A stretch of DNA of 64,000 bases. Origin: Chitinimonas viridis. Its GTDB lineage: Bacteria > Pseudomonadota > Gammaproteobacteria > Burkholderiales > Chitinimonadaceae. This document shows positions 16,981 to 27,144 of this stretch, piece by piece; position 1 is the stretch's first letter; each line of letters opens with the position of its first letter. The translations under genes and the position numbers were made by a program. The stretch covers positions 124,001-188,000 of the forward strand of contig NZ_JAUFPU010000019.1 of assembly GCF_030409555.1 (NCBI RefSeq), written 5' to 3'. The notes below the pieces were generated by a model. That model did no database searches. It was not told where the DNA came from and was given only the letters and a program-made list of their open reading frames with translations.

Positions 16981-18288
16981 TCAGGCGCTGATGCGTGCTT
17001 GCCAATAATGGGCACGTGCAAGCAACTGGCCGGGGTTGAGCGTGCTCAGTTCGCCTTCTTGGAGCAAGGCACGGCCGGCGACCCAGACGTGGGATACCTG
17101 CTCGCGGCCTGCCGCGTAGACGATTTGCGAGATGGGATCGTACAGCGGCTGTGAGCCGATATCGGCCAGGTTGATGGCAATGATGTCGGCCTGCTTGCCG
17201 GCGACCAGGCTGCCTATCTGCTCGGCCATGCCCAGTGCACGGGCGCCGGCCAACGTGGCCATTTCCAGTGCAGCGGCGGCATGCAATGCCGTGGGGTTGG
17301 CCGATTGCGCCTTGGCGATCAGGGCGGCCAGGCGCAGGTCGCCCAGCATGTCCAGCTTGTTGTTGCTGGCGGCGCCGTCTGTGCCCAGGCCTACGTTGAC
17401 ACCGGCTGCCTGCAAGGCATGGATGCGTGCAAAGCCAGATGCCAACTTGAGGTTGCTGGCCGGGTTGTGTGCCACATGCACGCCATAGCGGGCCAGCAGC
17501 TCGATTTCTGCATCGTTGGCGTGAACCACGTGGGCGGCCACCAGGCCTGGGCCGAGCACGCCCAGGGCGCGTAGCCGCTCCAGCGGGCGCACGCCGTACT
17601 GGGTGATGCTACCGGCGATCTCGTCTTCAGTTTCATGGATATGGCAGTGGATGCCCATCTCCAGTTGCTCGGCCAAGGTGACAACCTTGCTGAAGGTTTC
17701 GTCCGATACCGTATAGGGGGCGTGGGGCGCCAGGCTGAAGCCCACCAGCGGTTCGCCACGGAAGGCTTCGCGCGCGGCTATGGCCTTGCTGATGTAGTCG
17801 TCTGCGTTTTGTCCGTAGCCGGTAGGGAACTCCAGTATGGAGCAGCCGACGACGGTGCGCATGCCGGCGGTAATGGCGGCTCGGGCCACGGCCTCGTGGT
17901 GGAAATACATGTCGTTAACGGTGGTGGTGCCGCCACGCAGCATTTCTGCCATGGCGTGGAGGGTACCGTCATAGACGAAAGCATCGGATACGTGCTTGCC
18001 CTCGGCCGGCCAGATATGGTTGTTGAGCCAGTCCATCAGGGCCAGGTCGTCGGCCAGGCCGCGTAGCAGGCTCATGGCCGAGTGTGCGTGCAGATTGACC
18101 AGGCCGGGCAGCAGGGCGTGATCGGCAAGCTCGATATGGCGGGCTTGCGGGTAGCGTTCGCGGGCTTGCTCGCTGGGCAGCAGGGCAGCGATGCGCTCGG
18201 CATCGATGACCAGGGCGTGCTGTTGCAGCACCAGGCCTTGCGGCTCGACGGGGATAAGCCAGCGTGGGTGTAATACGGTGAGTGTCAT
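16981..18288 (-). CDS. mtaD: 5-methylthioadenosine / S-adenosylhomocysteine deaminase
   Basis: A 435-aa amidohydrolase of the TRZ/ATZ family that deaminates methylthioadenosine or S-adenosylhomocysteine. Metal ligands: HAHSAMSLLRG (about 67-77), HCHIHETEDE (about 214-223) and LGTDGAASNNKLDM (about 301-314, metal Asp). It lies 33 bases upstream of ubiG, whose reaction releases S-adenosylhomocysteine, so the pairing makes sense metabolically. Substrate preference cannot be read from the sequence. Confidence 0.88.
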   Translation of the reverse strand: MTLTVLHPRWLIPVEPQGLVLQQHALVIDAERIAALLPSEQARERYPQARHIELADHALLPGLVNLHAHSAMSLLRGLADDLALMDWLNNHIWPAEGKHVSDAFVYDGTLHAMAEMLRGGTTTVNDMYFHHEAVARAAITAGMRTVVGCSILEFPTGYGQNADDYISKAIAAREAFRGEPLVGFSLAPHAPYTVSDETFSKVVTLAEQLEMGIHCHIHETEDEIAGSITQYGVRPLERLRALGVLGPGLVAAHVVHANDAEIELLARYGVHVAHNPASNLKLASGFARIHALQAAGVNVGLGTDGAASNNKLDMLGDLRLAALIAKAQSANPTALHAAAALEMATLAGARALGMAEQIGSLVAGKQADIIAINLADIGSQPLYDPISQIVYAAGREQVSHVWVAGRALLQEGELSTLNPGQLLARAHYWQARISA

Positions 18289-18343
18289 AGGCTTGGATAG
18301 TCTGATCTAGCCCGCCATTTTAACCTGCCTGCGCAACCAGGGC

Positions 18344-20269
18344 TTATTTGTTGCGGCGCGCCAGGAAGCGGGCTGGGTCCAGGGCCTGCACCAGCTCGCG
18401 CTCCAGTGGCAAGGGCTCGCCACAGATCTGTGATGCCAGCAGCTCGGCACAGAGCTGCGACCAGACCAGGCCACGGGCGCCCAAGCCGGTAAAGGCGTAC
18501 AGCCCAAGTCGGCGCGGGGCCAGGTGCAGGCTGCCGGCATGCTTGGGCTGGAAGGCCTCTGCCGCGACCAGCGGGCCGACCAGGGGCAGGCGATCGGGGG
18601 TGCCGGGACGATGGCAGCGCCGGCCACCCAGCTGGCTGGCATCCAGGCCTTGGGCAGCATCGGGCAGCATGGCCGCGAGCAGGGCCAGGTTGTCGCCGGC
18701 TGCGCTGGCGCCGGCTGGGCTGGAACCTATGCAGGCCAGGCCGCCATGGGCGGGCGTGAGATAGCCGCCACGGCAAACCACGGTATGGAGTGCCGGCACT
18801 TGCGCCTGCGGCAGGTGGCTGACCAGACGTCCATCCTGGCCGACCTCCAGCTCTGGGGCGAAGCGGGCGGCGTCCGCTGCATTGGCCAAAACGACCACTG
18901 GCGCGCTTGCAAGCAACTGCCCGGCGGCATCCCATGCCTGCCACCCGTCCGGCCCTGGCTGCAACTGGGCCACTGTCTTACCAAAGTGGGCATCCAGTTG
19001 ATCGCCCGCTGCAGCCAGCAGGGCCTGCACCAGGCTGGGCGGGTTGATCCAGCCGGCCTGTGGGAACCACAAGCCACCTGCTGTCAGCTCATGCCCGGCC
19101 AGCGCACTGGCTGCTTGCCGGGTAACGGCCTGGGCATATTCTGGTGGCAAGCCCAGCCTATCGGGTAATTGCTCGAAGCGTTCGGCCTCGGTGGTATCGC
19201 GTGCCAGTTGCAGTGCACCGCAGGGGGCCCAGATAACATTGGGTAGTTTGCGCAGGCCCCTTAGACCATAGAGAAAGGCTGCCCGGACCAGGCGAGCCTG
19301 CAGATTGTCGTCGCCTGAAAGAACAGGGCGATAGGCGCCCGCATGGTTGCCAGATGCCCATTGGGCCGGTGCCCGGGCTTGATCCAACAGGGTAATGCGC
19401 CAGCCACGCGCTGCCAGCCGCGCGGCGATGGCGCTGCCAGCCACGCCCGCACCGATCACAATGGCGTGCTGTGTAGTGGGGGCTGCGTGCCGGTGGCGCT
19501 TTCCGCGAAACTGGCCTGTCAGCATCTGCCGTTTGCTGCCAAAGCCCGGTTGGCGGGCCACATTGAAGCCGGCAGCCTCCAGGCCGCGACGGACAGCGCC
19601 CGCCACCGTGTAGGTGGCCAGCGTGGCGCCATTGGCCGCCAGGCGGGTGAATTGCTGGTAGAGCGCCGCCTGCCATAGTTCCGGGTTCTTGCTGGGTGCA
19701 AAACCATCCAGGAAAAAGGCGTCGATCTGAGCGGATAGTCTGGGGAGCCATTCGAGTGCATCGCCCAGCAGCAGGGTCAACACCACGCCGTCGGCCAGTT
19801 CCAGTCTGTGCAGGCCGGGCACCAAGGTGGGCCATTGCTCGATCAGCGCTTGCCCCAGTGCGTGCAGATCGGCATCGTCGGTAAACAGATGCTGGTACAG
19901 GCTGGCGAGATCGGCCGCGCTGAAGGGGTGTAGCTCGCAGGAGATGAAGTGCAGCCGGGTGCCGCGTGCCGGGTCGGTGCGCCAGGCCTGCCAGGTAGCC
20001 AGAAAGCTCAAGCCCAGGCCGAAGCCGGTTTCGCATATGGCAAAGTGCTGAGTACCCTGCCAGCGCTGCGGCAGCTGATTGCCGGCCAGGAACACATTGC
20101 GCGCTTGGGCCAGGCCGCCATCCTGGGTGTGGTAGATATCGTCGAACGCAGCGGAATAGGGGATACCTTGCTCGGTGAGATGCAGGGTGGCAGGCGTAAG
20201 GTGCAGCGGGGCGGGGGGCATGCGAAGAATGAGGCGGGAGAGCGCGGGGTGCCGAAAGAGCGTATTCAA
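18344..20269 (-). CDS. mnmC: Bifunctional tRNA mnm5s2U modification enzyme MnmC
   Basis: Completes the 5-methylaminomethyl-2-thiouridine modification of wobble U34. The N-terminal SAM methyltransferase domain (about 20-245) carries ICETGFGLGLSFLATW and DAFFLDGFAPSKNPELW. The C-terminal FAD oxidoreductase domain (about 265-630) begins IVIGAGVAGSAIAARLAARG and ends with LYAFTGLGARGL. Length 641 aa is normal. An internal start at 20221 (MPPAPLHL) is an alternative. Transcribed separately from mtaD (55-base gap). Confidence 0.93.
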   Translation of the reverse strand: MNTLFRHPALSRLILRMPPAPLHLTPATLHLTEQGIPYSAAFDDIYHTQDGGLAQARNVFLAGNQLPQRWQGTQHFAICETGFGLGLSFLATWQAWRTDPARGTRLHFISCELHPFSAADLASLYQHLFTDDADLHALGQALIEQWPTLVPGLHRLELADGVVLTLLLGDALEWLPRLSAQIDAFFLDGFAPSKNPELWQAALYQQFTRLAANGATLATYTVAGAVRRGLEAAGFNVARQPGFGSKRQMLTGQFRGKRHRHAAPTTQHAIVIGAGVAGSAIAARLAARGWRITLLDQARAPAQWASGNHAGAYRPVLSGDDNLQARLVRAAFLYGLRGLRKLPNVIWAPCGALQLARDTTEAERFEQLPDRLGLPPEYAQAVTRQAASALAGHELTAGGLWFPQAGWINPPSLVQALLAAAGDQLDAHFGKTVAQLQPGPDGWQAWDAAGQLLASAPVVVLANAADAARFAPELEVGQDGRLVSHLPQAQVPALHTVVCRGGYLTPAHGGLACIGSSPAGASAAGDNLALLAAMLPDAAQGLDASQLGGRRCHRPGTPDRLPLVGPLVAAEAFQPKHAGSLHLAPRRLGLYAFTGLGARGLVWSQLCAELLASQICGEPLPLERELVQALDPARFLARRNK

Positions 20270-20495
20270 TCATGGCTGGGGCGCTTTTGCAGTGATTTGG
20301 AGCCTGTGCGGGGTAGGGGGCTGGGCGCGATGGCCTTGCACCATCGCCACCTGGACGCGCTGATCAGGCAAAATGACGGGTGGGCAGCCCGGTCTGGGGC
20401 GGCAGTTCTGTTAGGTAGTCGGTGATGAAGATGCAGCAAGTGTGCCGTTTAGAGGGCAGCAGGGCGGCCAGTATGTGGGCTTTGGGGGGCGCGGC

Positions 20496-22424
20496 ATGAG
20501 CGCCGAGATGCAATCCCCGCGCGTGCTGTCGCTTATTCCGCCGATGACGCAGCTGAATACGCCATATCCGTCTACGGCCTACCTGACCGGTTTCCTGCGC
20601 TCGCAGGGGGTGGATGCAGTACAGCAGGATCTGGCCTTGGCCCTGGTACTGCGCCTATTTTCTGCCGAGGGTCTGGCGCGGGTGCGTGAGCATATTGCAA
20701 CGCTGTCGCCGTCGGCGCGTACTCCCCTGGTCGAGGGCTTTGATACCCACTTCGACTTGTACCAGGGTACGGTAGGCCCGGTTATCGCCTTCCTGCAGGG
20801 GCGGGATTCCACCGTCGCCCATCGCATATGCAGCCGGCGCTTTCTGCCGGAAGGGCCGCGATTCGACGCGCTGGATGTCTATGTAGACCCGGATGACCCT
20901 GAGGGTGGTGACCCCCTGGCCTGGGCTTTTGGTGCCCTGGGCATGCAGGATCGTGCCCGCCATCTGGCTACGCTCTATCTGAATGACCTGGCCGATGTGC
21001 TGCGCGACGCAGTGGATGAGCGCTTCGAGTTTGTCCGATATGCTGAATCGCTGGCGCAGGCGCAGCCCACCTTCGAGCCCCTGGCCCAGGCGCTGGCTGC
21101 GCCGCATAACCTGGTCGATGACCTGCTGGCCGAATTGACGCTGGCCGCCATCGAGCGCGAGGCGCCGCAGGTGGTATTGCTGTCGGTGCCGTTTCCTGGC
21201 GCCGTGTATGCGGCTTTCCGTATTGCCCAGACCATCAAGTCCCGCCATCCGCAGATCGTCACCTTGCTGGGTGGTGGCTTCGTCAACACCGAGCTGCGCG
21301 AGCTGACCGAGGCGCGGGTGTTTGATTACTTTGATTATGTGATGCTGGATGCAGGCGAGCGGCCTCTGCTGGCCTTGCTGGAGCACCTCAAGGGCAGGCG
21401 CTCGCAGCAACGCCTGGTGCGTACCTATGTGCGCGATGGTGAATCGGGCAAGGTGCGCTATATCAACTTCATGGAAGCGGATGTCCCATTCGACCAGATA
21501 GGCACGCCGACCTGGGACGGCCTGCCACTGGATCACTATCTCTCCCTGCTCGACATGCTTAATCCCATGCACCGGCTTTGGTCGGACGGGCGTTGGAACA
21601 AGCTGACGGTAGCCCATGGCTGCTACTGGAAGAAGTGCAGTTTCTGCGATGTGAGCCTGGATTACATCTCACGCTACGAGACGGCCTCAGCCGCCACTCT
21701 CGTAGACAGGATAGAGGCCATCATTGCCGAGACAGGCCAGACCGGCTTTCATTTTGTCGACGAGGCAGCCCCCCCAAAGATGCTGCGTGCCCTGGCGGAA
21801 GAGCTGCTGCGACGCAACGTTGCCATCTCCTGGTGGGGCAATATCCGGTTCGAGAAGTCGTTTACGCCGGATCTGTGCCAGCTGCTGGCCGATAGTGGCT
21901 GTATCGCTATTTCAGGCGGCCTGGAAGTCGCGTCGGATCGTTTGCTCAAGTTGATGAAGAAAGGTGTGTCGGTAGACCAGGTAGCGCGGGTAACCCATGG
22001 CTTTACCGAGGCGGGCATCCTGGTACATGCCTATCTGATGTATGGTTTTCCTACCCAGACAGTGCACGATACAGTCGATGCCCTGGAGTATGTGCGGCAG
22101 CTGTTTGCGGCAGGTTGCATCCAGTCTGGCTTCTTCCATCGCTTTGTCTGCACCGTGCATTCGCCGGTAGGCAAGAACCCTGAAGAATACGGGGTGACGC
22201 TGCTGCCTTTGCCCGAGATCAGCTTTGCCAAGAACGATGTGGGCTTCCACGACCCTACCGGGGTGGACCATAACAGCCTGGGCGAGGCCTTGAACAAGGC
22301 CCTGTATAACTATATGCACGGCATAGGGCTGGAAGACGATGTGCGGCGCTGGTTTGCCGGCAGGGTGCCACGCACCAGCGTACCGCGTGATTTCATTGCC
22401 CTGGCGCTGGCTGCAGGCCGGTAA
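20496..22424 (+). CDS. B12-binding-like radical SAM protein with CX4CX2C cluster motif
   Basis: About 642 aa. Residues 1-300 contain a Rossmann-like cobalamin-binding-type domain (PQVVLLSVPFPGAV...VTLLGGGFVNTELRE) without the DxHxxG histidine of base-off B12 binding. The radical SAM core follows, with the cluster motif GCYWKKCSFCD: the spacing is CX4CX2C, not the usual CX3CX2C. GGLEVASDRLLKLMKKGV and AYLMYGFPTQT are further core motifs. Substrate unknown. I chose ATG 20496 (MSAEMQSPR) over the frame start at 20442. Its TAA stop (22422-22424) is also the left target-site copy of MITE-like element 2, so the C-terminus may have been set by the insertion. Confidence 0.78.
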   Translation: MSAEMQSPRVLSLIPPMTQLNTPYPSTAYLTGFLRSQGVDAVQQDLALALVLRLFSAEGLARVREHIATLSPSARTPLVEGFDTHFDLYQGTVGPVIAFLQGRDSTVAHRICSRRFLPEGPRFDALDVYVDPDDPEGGDPLAWAFGALGMQDRARHLATLYLNDLADVLRDAVDERFEFVRYAESLAQAQPTFEPLAQALAAPHNLVDDLLAELTLAAIEREAPQVVLLSVPFPGAVYAAFRIAQTIKSRHPQIVTLLGGGFVNTELRELTEARVFDYFDYVMLDAGERPLLALLEHLKGRRSQQRLVRTYVRDGESGKVRYINFMEADVPFDQIGTPTWDGLPLDHYLSLLDMLNPMHRLWSDGRWNKLTVAHGCYWKKCSFCDVSLDYISRYETASAATLVDRIEAIIAETGQTGFHFVDEAAPPKMLRALAEELLRRNVAISWWGNIRFEKSFTPDLCQLLADSGCIAISGGLEVASDRLLKLMKKGVSVDQVARVTHGFTEAGILVHAYLMYGFPTQTVHDTVDALEYVRQLFAAGCIQSGFFHRFVCTVHSPVGKNPEEYGVTLLPLPEISFAKNDVGFHDPTGVDHNSLGEALNKALYNYMHGIGLEDDVRRWFAGRVPRTSVPRDFIALALAAGR

Positions 22425-22548
22425 GAGCGGCAAACAATACCCAGCGCAGCGGTTCTGGCTAGGCGTGCGAGCGTAGGCGCGCGCAGCAGACAGTACGTGG
22501 GTACGGCAAGCTCGCACAACAACGCCAGAAGGGTTTTGTTAGCGGCTC
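22425..22548. mobile_element. MITE-like element 2 with TAA target duplication
   Basis: A 124-bp non-coding element. Ends are imperfect inverted repeats: left GAGCGGCAAACAATACCC, right (reverse complement) GAGCCGCTAACAAAACCC. A second paired block further in is TTCTGGC...GTGCGAGC. TAA flanks both sides (22422-22424 and 22549-22551). It shares the GAGC terminus and TAA target with element 1 but not the rest of its sequence, so the two belong to different families using a similar transposase type. It separates the radical SAM gene from nadK. Confidence 0.7.
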
Positions 22549-22633
22549 TAAATAGGTGTACTGGCCTGTTGTCAGAAAAATGCTAACAAGCGGCGCTAAC
22601 CCAAGGCGCTGGCCTTATGGTTAAATCCTTCCC

Positions 22634-23512
22634 ATGAGTACGCTCTTCAAGAAGATCGCCCTGGTGGCGAGGCGCAACAGCCCCAATATCGGCGAGCCCT
22701 TGCGCCGCCTCGCTGCCCTGCTGCGCCAGCACGACTGTGCCAGCATCGTGCTGGATGCCGATACGGCGGCCGAGCATCCCATTCCCGATACCCTGGTGGT
22801 GCCACCCGAGCAGATAGGCAAGGTGGCTGATCTGGTCATCGTGCTGGGTGGGGACGGCACCATGCTGTCGATTGCCCGCCTGGTGGCGCCTTATCGCATT
22901 CCTCTGGTCGGCATCAACCAGGGACGCTTGGGCTTTATGACCGATGTGGGCGTGGATGACATCGAAACCATCATCCCCCGCATACTGGACGGCGACTTTG
23001 TGCCGGAAGAGCGCATGCTGCTCTCGGCCAAGGTGATACGCGACGAGCGCGAGGTGCATGCCGCCTTGGCCTTCAATGACGTGGTGTTCAGCCGAGGTTC
23101 GCTGGGTGCCATGATCGAGTTCGAGATTTTTATCGACGACCAGTTCGTCTACAGTCAGCGCTCGGATGGCCTGATTGTCAGTACACCGACAGGTTCCACG
23201 GCTTATGCCTTGGCGTCAGGCGGCCCCATATTGCATCCCACGGTGCCGGCCATTGCCCTGGTGCCTATCTGCCCGCAGACCATGACAGCACGGCCTATTG
23301 CGGTCAACGATGCGTCTACCGTGGAGTTCATGCTGACGCGTGGGTCCGAGGTGAAGGTGCACTTTGATGGACATTCGCATTTTGACCTGCGCGAAATGGA
23401 CAGGGTGACCATCAAGCGCTACCGCAACTCGCTCCGCATCCTGCACCCTGTGGGGTACAACTACTACGACATGCTGCGCCACAAGTTGCACTGGGGCGAG
23501 CGCCTGTTCTGA
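22634..23512 (+). CDS. nadK: NAD kinase
   Basis: Phosphorylates NAD to NADP in the cytosol. Diagnostic motifs: VLGGDGTMLS (70-79; GGDG is the ATP/NAD-site signature), GINQGRLGFMTD, a conserved NDVVFSRG, and SDGLIVSTPTGSTAYALASGGPI. Length 292 aa is normal. ATG 22634 follows a short intergenic stretch after MITE-like element 2. The order nadK-recN is conserved in many proteobacteria. Confidence 0.96.
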   Translation: MSTLFKKIALVARRNSPNIGEPLRRLAALLRQHDCASIVLDADTAAEHPIPDTLVVPPEQIGKVADLVIVLGGDGTMLSIARLVAPYRIPLVGINQGRLGFMTDVGVDDIETIIPRILDGDFVPEERMLLSAKVIRDEREVHAALAFNDVVFSRGSLGAMIEFEIFIDDQFVYSQRSDGLIVSTPTGSTAYALASGGPILHPTVPAIALVPICPQTMTARPIAVNDASTVEFMLTRGSEVKVHFDGHSHFDLREMDRVTIKRYRNSLRILHPVGYNYYDMLRHKLHWGERLF

Positions 23513-23580
23513 TTCGCCATTCTGCCCGCCCGCGCTGCGGTTAGCTGCGGTGCCGGGCCCTATATTTGTGTGCCAAAACC

Positions 23581-25239
23581 ATGCTGCTGACACTGCACCT
23601 ACGCGATTTCGTGATCGTTGATGAACTCGAGCTGACCTTCAGCAATGGCTTTACGGTGCTGACGGGTGAGACTGGGGCCGGTAAATCCATCCTGATCGAT
23701 GCCTTGTCGCTGTTGCTGGGTGCGCGGGCGGATACCGGCGTGGTCAGGCATGGTACGGACAAGGCAGATCTATCGGCCCAGTTTGATATCCACGGGCATG
23801 ATGAACTGGCCCAGATACTCAAGGACTACGAGCTGGAAGGCGATGAGAACAGCCTGCTGTTGCGCCGTACCATAGACGCGACTGGCCGTTCGCGTGCCTT
23901 TATCAATGGTCAGCCAGCGACCTTGGCCCAGCTCAAGGAGGTGGGGGAGTTTCTGGTGGATATCCACGGCCAGCATGCGCATCAGTCGCTGATGCGGGCA
24001 GAATCGCAACGTGGGTTGCTGGATGCCTTTGCCGGCCAGACAGAGCTGGCACGTAGCGTGCGGCAGGCGTTCGTGGCCTGGAAGAAGGCCGAGGAAAAGC
24101 TCAATGAGGCCAGCAAGCATGCTGGGGAATACGCTGCCGAGCGCGAGCGTTTGCAGTGGCAGATTGAGGAGATCGCCACCCTGAACATGACGGCTGGCGA
24201 GTGGCAGGAGCTGCAGAGCGAGCATAGCCGGCTGAGCCATGCGGCCAGCCTGATCGAAGGTGGCCAGAGTGCGCTGGAGACGCTGGCGGATGGAGAGGTC
24301 AATGCGCAGTCATTGCTGGCAGGTGTGCAGTCGCGCCTGGCCGATCTGGCCAGCCTGGACCCCGGCCTGAATGAGGCGGTGGAGTTGCTGGCGACGGCCG
24401 ATGCCAATCTGTCTGAGGCAGTACATGCCTTGCGGCACTACGCCGACAAGGTGGAGTTGGATCCAGGCAGACTGGCCCAAGTGGAAAGGCGCATGGACGA
24501 TATCTACCGCCTGGCGCGCAAGTACCGTATCGAGCCTGAGCAACTAGCGGGCAAGCTGGCCGGCTGGCGTGCGCGCCTGGCCGAACTGGGCGGCGATGAG
24601 GGGATGGAGGCATTGACGGCGGCGGTACAGAAGGCCGAAGCAGCCTACCGCAAGCCCGCAGCACAGCTGAGCAAGGCGCGCGGCGCCACTGCCGAGAAAC
24701 TGGGCAAGGCTGTCAGTGCCGAGATGCAGACCATGGCCATGGCCGGTAGCCGGTTCGAGATTGCCCTGATACCCGGTGAAATTGCTGCGGCCTATGGCCT
24801 GGAACAAGTGGAGTTCCAGGTGGCGCCGCATGCCAGTGCGCCTGCACGTTCGCTGGCCAAGGTGGCGTCGGGTGGTGAGCTGTCACGTATTAGCCTGGCG
24901 TTGCAGGTGGTGACCAGCCAGGTGGCCGAGGTGCCGACCTTGATATTCGACGAAGTGGATGTGGGTATAGGCGGGCGTGTGGCGGAGATCGTGGGTAAGC
25001 TGCTCAAGACGCTGGGCAAGCGTCACCAGGTGCTGTGCATTACCCACCTGCCGCAGGTGGCCGCCAGCGGCGACCAGCAGTTGCAGGTCAGCAAGGTGCA
25101 GACTGCCGAGACGGTGCTCAGTCGCATTGCCAGGCTGGACGATGCTGGGCGGATCGAAGAGATCGCCCGCATGCTGGGTGGGGTGGACATTACCGATACC
25201 ACCCGCAAGCATGCCGCAGAGTTGCTGGGTATAGCCTGA
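23581..25239 (+). CDS. recN: DNA repair protein RecN
   Basis: SMC-like ATPase for double-strand-break repair. N-terminal Walker A GETGAGKSILIDAL (about 29-42), VDIHGQHAHQSL (about 128-139), a central coiled coil rich in Glu/Ala/Arg (about 150-350), then the ABC signature VASGGELSRISLAL and Walker B TLIFDEVDVGIGG. Length 552 aa. An upstream in-frame TTG at 23566 exists, but the ATG at 23581 (MLLTLHLRDF) is the family start. It lies 68 bases after nadK. No LexA box was recognised upstream. Confidence 0.95.
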   Translation: MLLTLHLRDFVIVDELELTFSNGFTVLTGETGAGKSILIDALSLLLGARADTGVVRHGTDKADLSAQFDIHGHDELAQILKDYELEGDENSLLLRRTIDATGRSRAFINGQPATLAQLKEVGEFLVDIHGQHAHQSLMRAESQRGLLDAFAGQTELARSVRQAFVAWKKAEEKLNEASKHAGEYAAERERLQWQIEEIATLNMTAGEWQELQSEHSRLSHAASLIEGGQSALETLADGEVNAQSLLAGVQSRLADLASLDPGLNEAVELLATADANLSEAVHALRHYADKVELDPGRLAQVERRMDDIYRLARKYRIEPEQLAGKLAGWRARLAELGGDEGMEALTAAVQKAEAAYRKPAAQLSKARGATAEKLGKAVSAEMQTMAMAGSRFEIALIPGEIAAAYGLEQVEFQVAPHASAPARSLAKVASGGELSRISLALQVVTSQVAEVPTLIFDEVDVGIGGRVAEIVGKLLKTLGKRHQVLCITHLPQVAASGDQQLQVSKVQTAETVLSRIARLDDAGRIEEIARMLGGVDITDTTRKHAAELLGIA

Positions 25240-25445
25240 TTGCATATTCAGTTAGGGTGTTTGTCCTGCATTTGGCATGAAAGTGTTGCCAACTAAGCGC
25301 TTGCTGTAGGGATAAATGTCACATCGCCGTAATCCCGCATCTACAACATCACCAGTTTGGTTATGCTTAATGCCGTCAGCATCGGCTGTTGACTGCAATT
25401 AGAACAAAGCTCCGACCACGGGGTGTGCCAGAGGGATGCAAACGT

Positions 25446-26444
25446 ATGTGGGCTAATATCAAGCGCGGGGCGTTCGCCGCCGTTCTTTCCTCGCTGACGC
25501 TGTTGGCGCACGCTGCACCGATCAAGGTAGGCTATCTGCCCAACCTGGGCTTCGCCCCGCTCAATGTGGCGGAGGAAAAAGGCTATTGGAAAGAATTGGG
25601 GGTGCAGGTGCAACTGGTGCCCTTCAGCGAGAGCCGTACGCTGTTAAAGGCGCTGGGGGACGGCGAGGTGGATATCGCCGGAGACCTGACGGCGAATTTT
25701 GTGGGTGCCCAGATGGAAGGCGCGCCGATCAAGCTGACGGCAGAAACCCATACCTCCAACGGCAGTGTCAAGATACTGCTGAAGGCTGGCGCCGATGTCA
25801 CCAAACTCAATGGCCAGATAGTGGGCGTAGGCGACAAGCAGGTTGGACAGCTGTTCCTGCTGGCGCGCTATCTCAGCGCCAATGGTCGGCAACTGAGCGA
25901 CTACAAATTGATGGAGGCCAGTCCCGAGAAATTGGCTGCCGCCTTTGCCAAGGGCCAGATATCGCTCAGCGTGTTGCCCGACCCACAGGCCATGTTTATC
26001 TACCGTACCGTGGGGGCATCGATACCCGCCGATAGCGCAACTTATGCCGGCATCGTGACCGAGGGATTTGCCGCCAACAAGCAAGCCATCGCCAGCATAC
26101 CGGACGAGCAATGGGTAAGGTTCTACCGGGGATGGCTCAAGGGGGTGAGCTGGGTACGCAGTGGCGGCACCCGCTTTGCCGATTTCAAGGCATCCTTGAA
26201 TGCTGGCCTGTTCAAGGGCTTTGTCGCCGAAGGCGATACCAGCATGATGGCGGGCCTGGCCAGTATCAAGTTCCCCAATGCGGCAGAAGCTGCCAAGCGC
26301 CATGGCGACCTGGGTGGGCTGGAATACCATGTGCGTGCCGTGCTGCGCTTCATGCGCGAGGCGAGGTTGATACAAACCGAGCCGGAAGCCCGCAGCCTGA
26401 TACAGTCCACCGCATTTGAACGGGCCCTGGCAGCCAACAAATAG
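25446..26444 (+). CDS. Orphan NMT1/SsuA-type substrate-binding protein
   Basis: A periplasmic solute-binding protein of 332 aa. The signal peptide MWANIKRGAFAAVLSSLTLL ends in AHA, then mature APIKVGYLPNLGFAPLNVAEEKGYW, the opening typical of the NMT1/THI5-like, taurine/alkanesulfonate/nitrate-binding fold. SESRTLLKALGDGEVDIAGDL is also characteristic. No ATPase or permease gene is adjacent, so it must work with a transporter elsewhere or act as a sensor. ATG 25446 has AGAGGG about 10 bases upstream; the longer frame from 25389 would spoil the signal peptide. Confidence 0.78.
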   Translation: MWANIKRGAFAAVLSSLTLLAHAAPIKVGYLPNLGFAPLNVAEEKGYWKELGVQVQLVPFSESRTLLKALGDGEVDIAGDLTANFVGAQMEGAPIKLTAETHTSNGSVKILLKAGADVTKLNGQIVGVGDKQVGQLFLLARYLSANGRQLSDYKLMEASPEKLAAAFAKGQISLSVLPDPQAMFIYRTVGASIPADSATYAGIVTEGFAANKQAIASIPDEQWVRFYRGWLKGVSWVRSGGTRFADFKASLNAGLFKGFVAEGDTSMMAGLASIKFPNAAEAAKRHGDLGGLEYHVRAVLRFMREARLIQTEPEARSLIQSTAFERALAANK

Positions 26445-26472
26445 CTGGCGGGCAGCGTGCGAATCGGGTTAA

Positions 26473-27003
<531 letters not shown>

Positions 27004-27144
27004 GAGCAGATTGTGTTGATGCGAGTGCTTGTGCTTACCCCCATGCACGGGTTTGCCAGCGGTAGCTGCTGTGGGCGAAAAGCGATAAAGATGTCGTGAT
27101 AGCTAGGGCGTAGTCAGATAGTCGGGATTACATCGCAATCGGCT

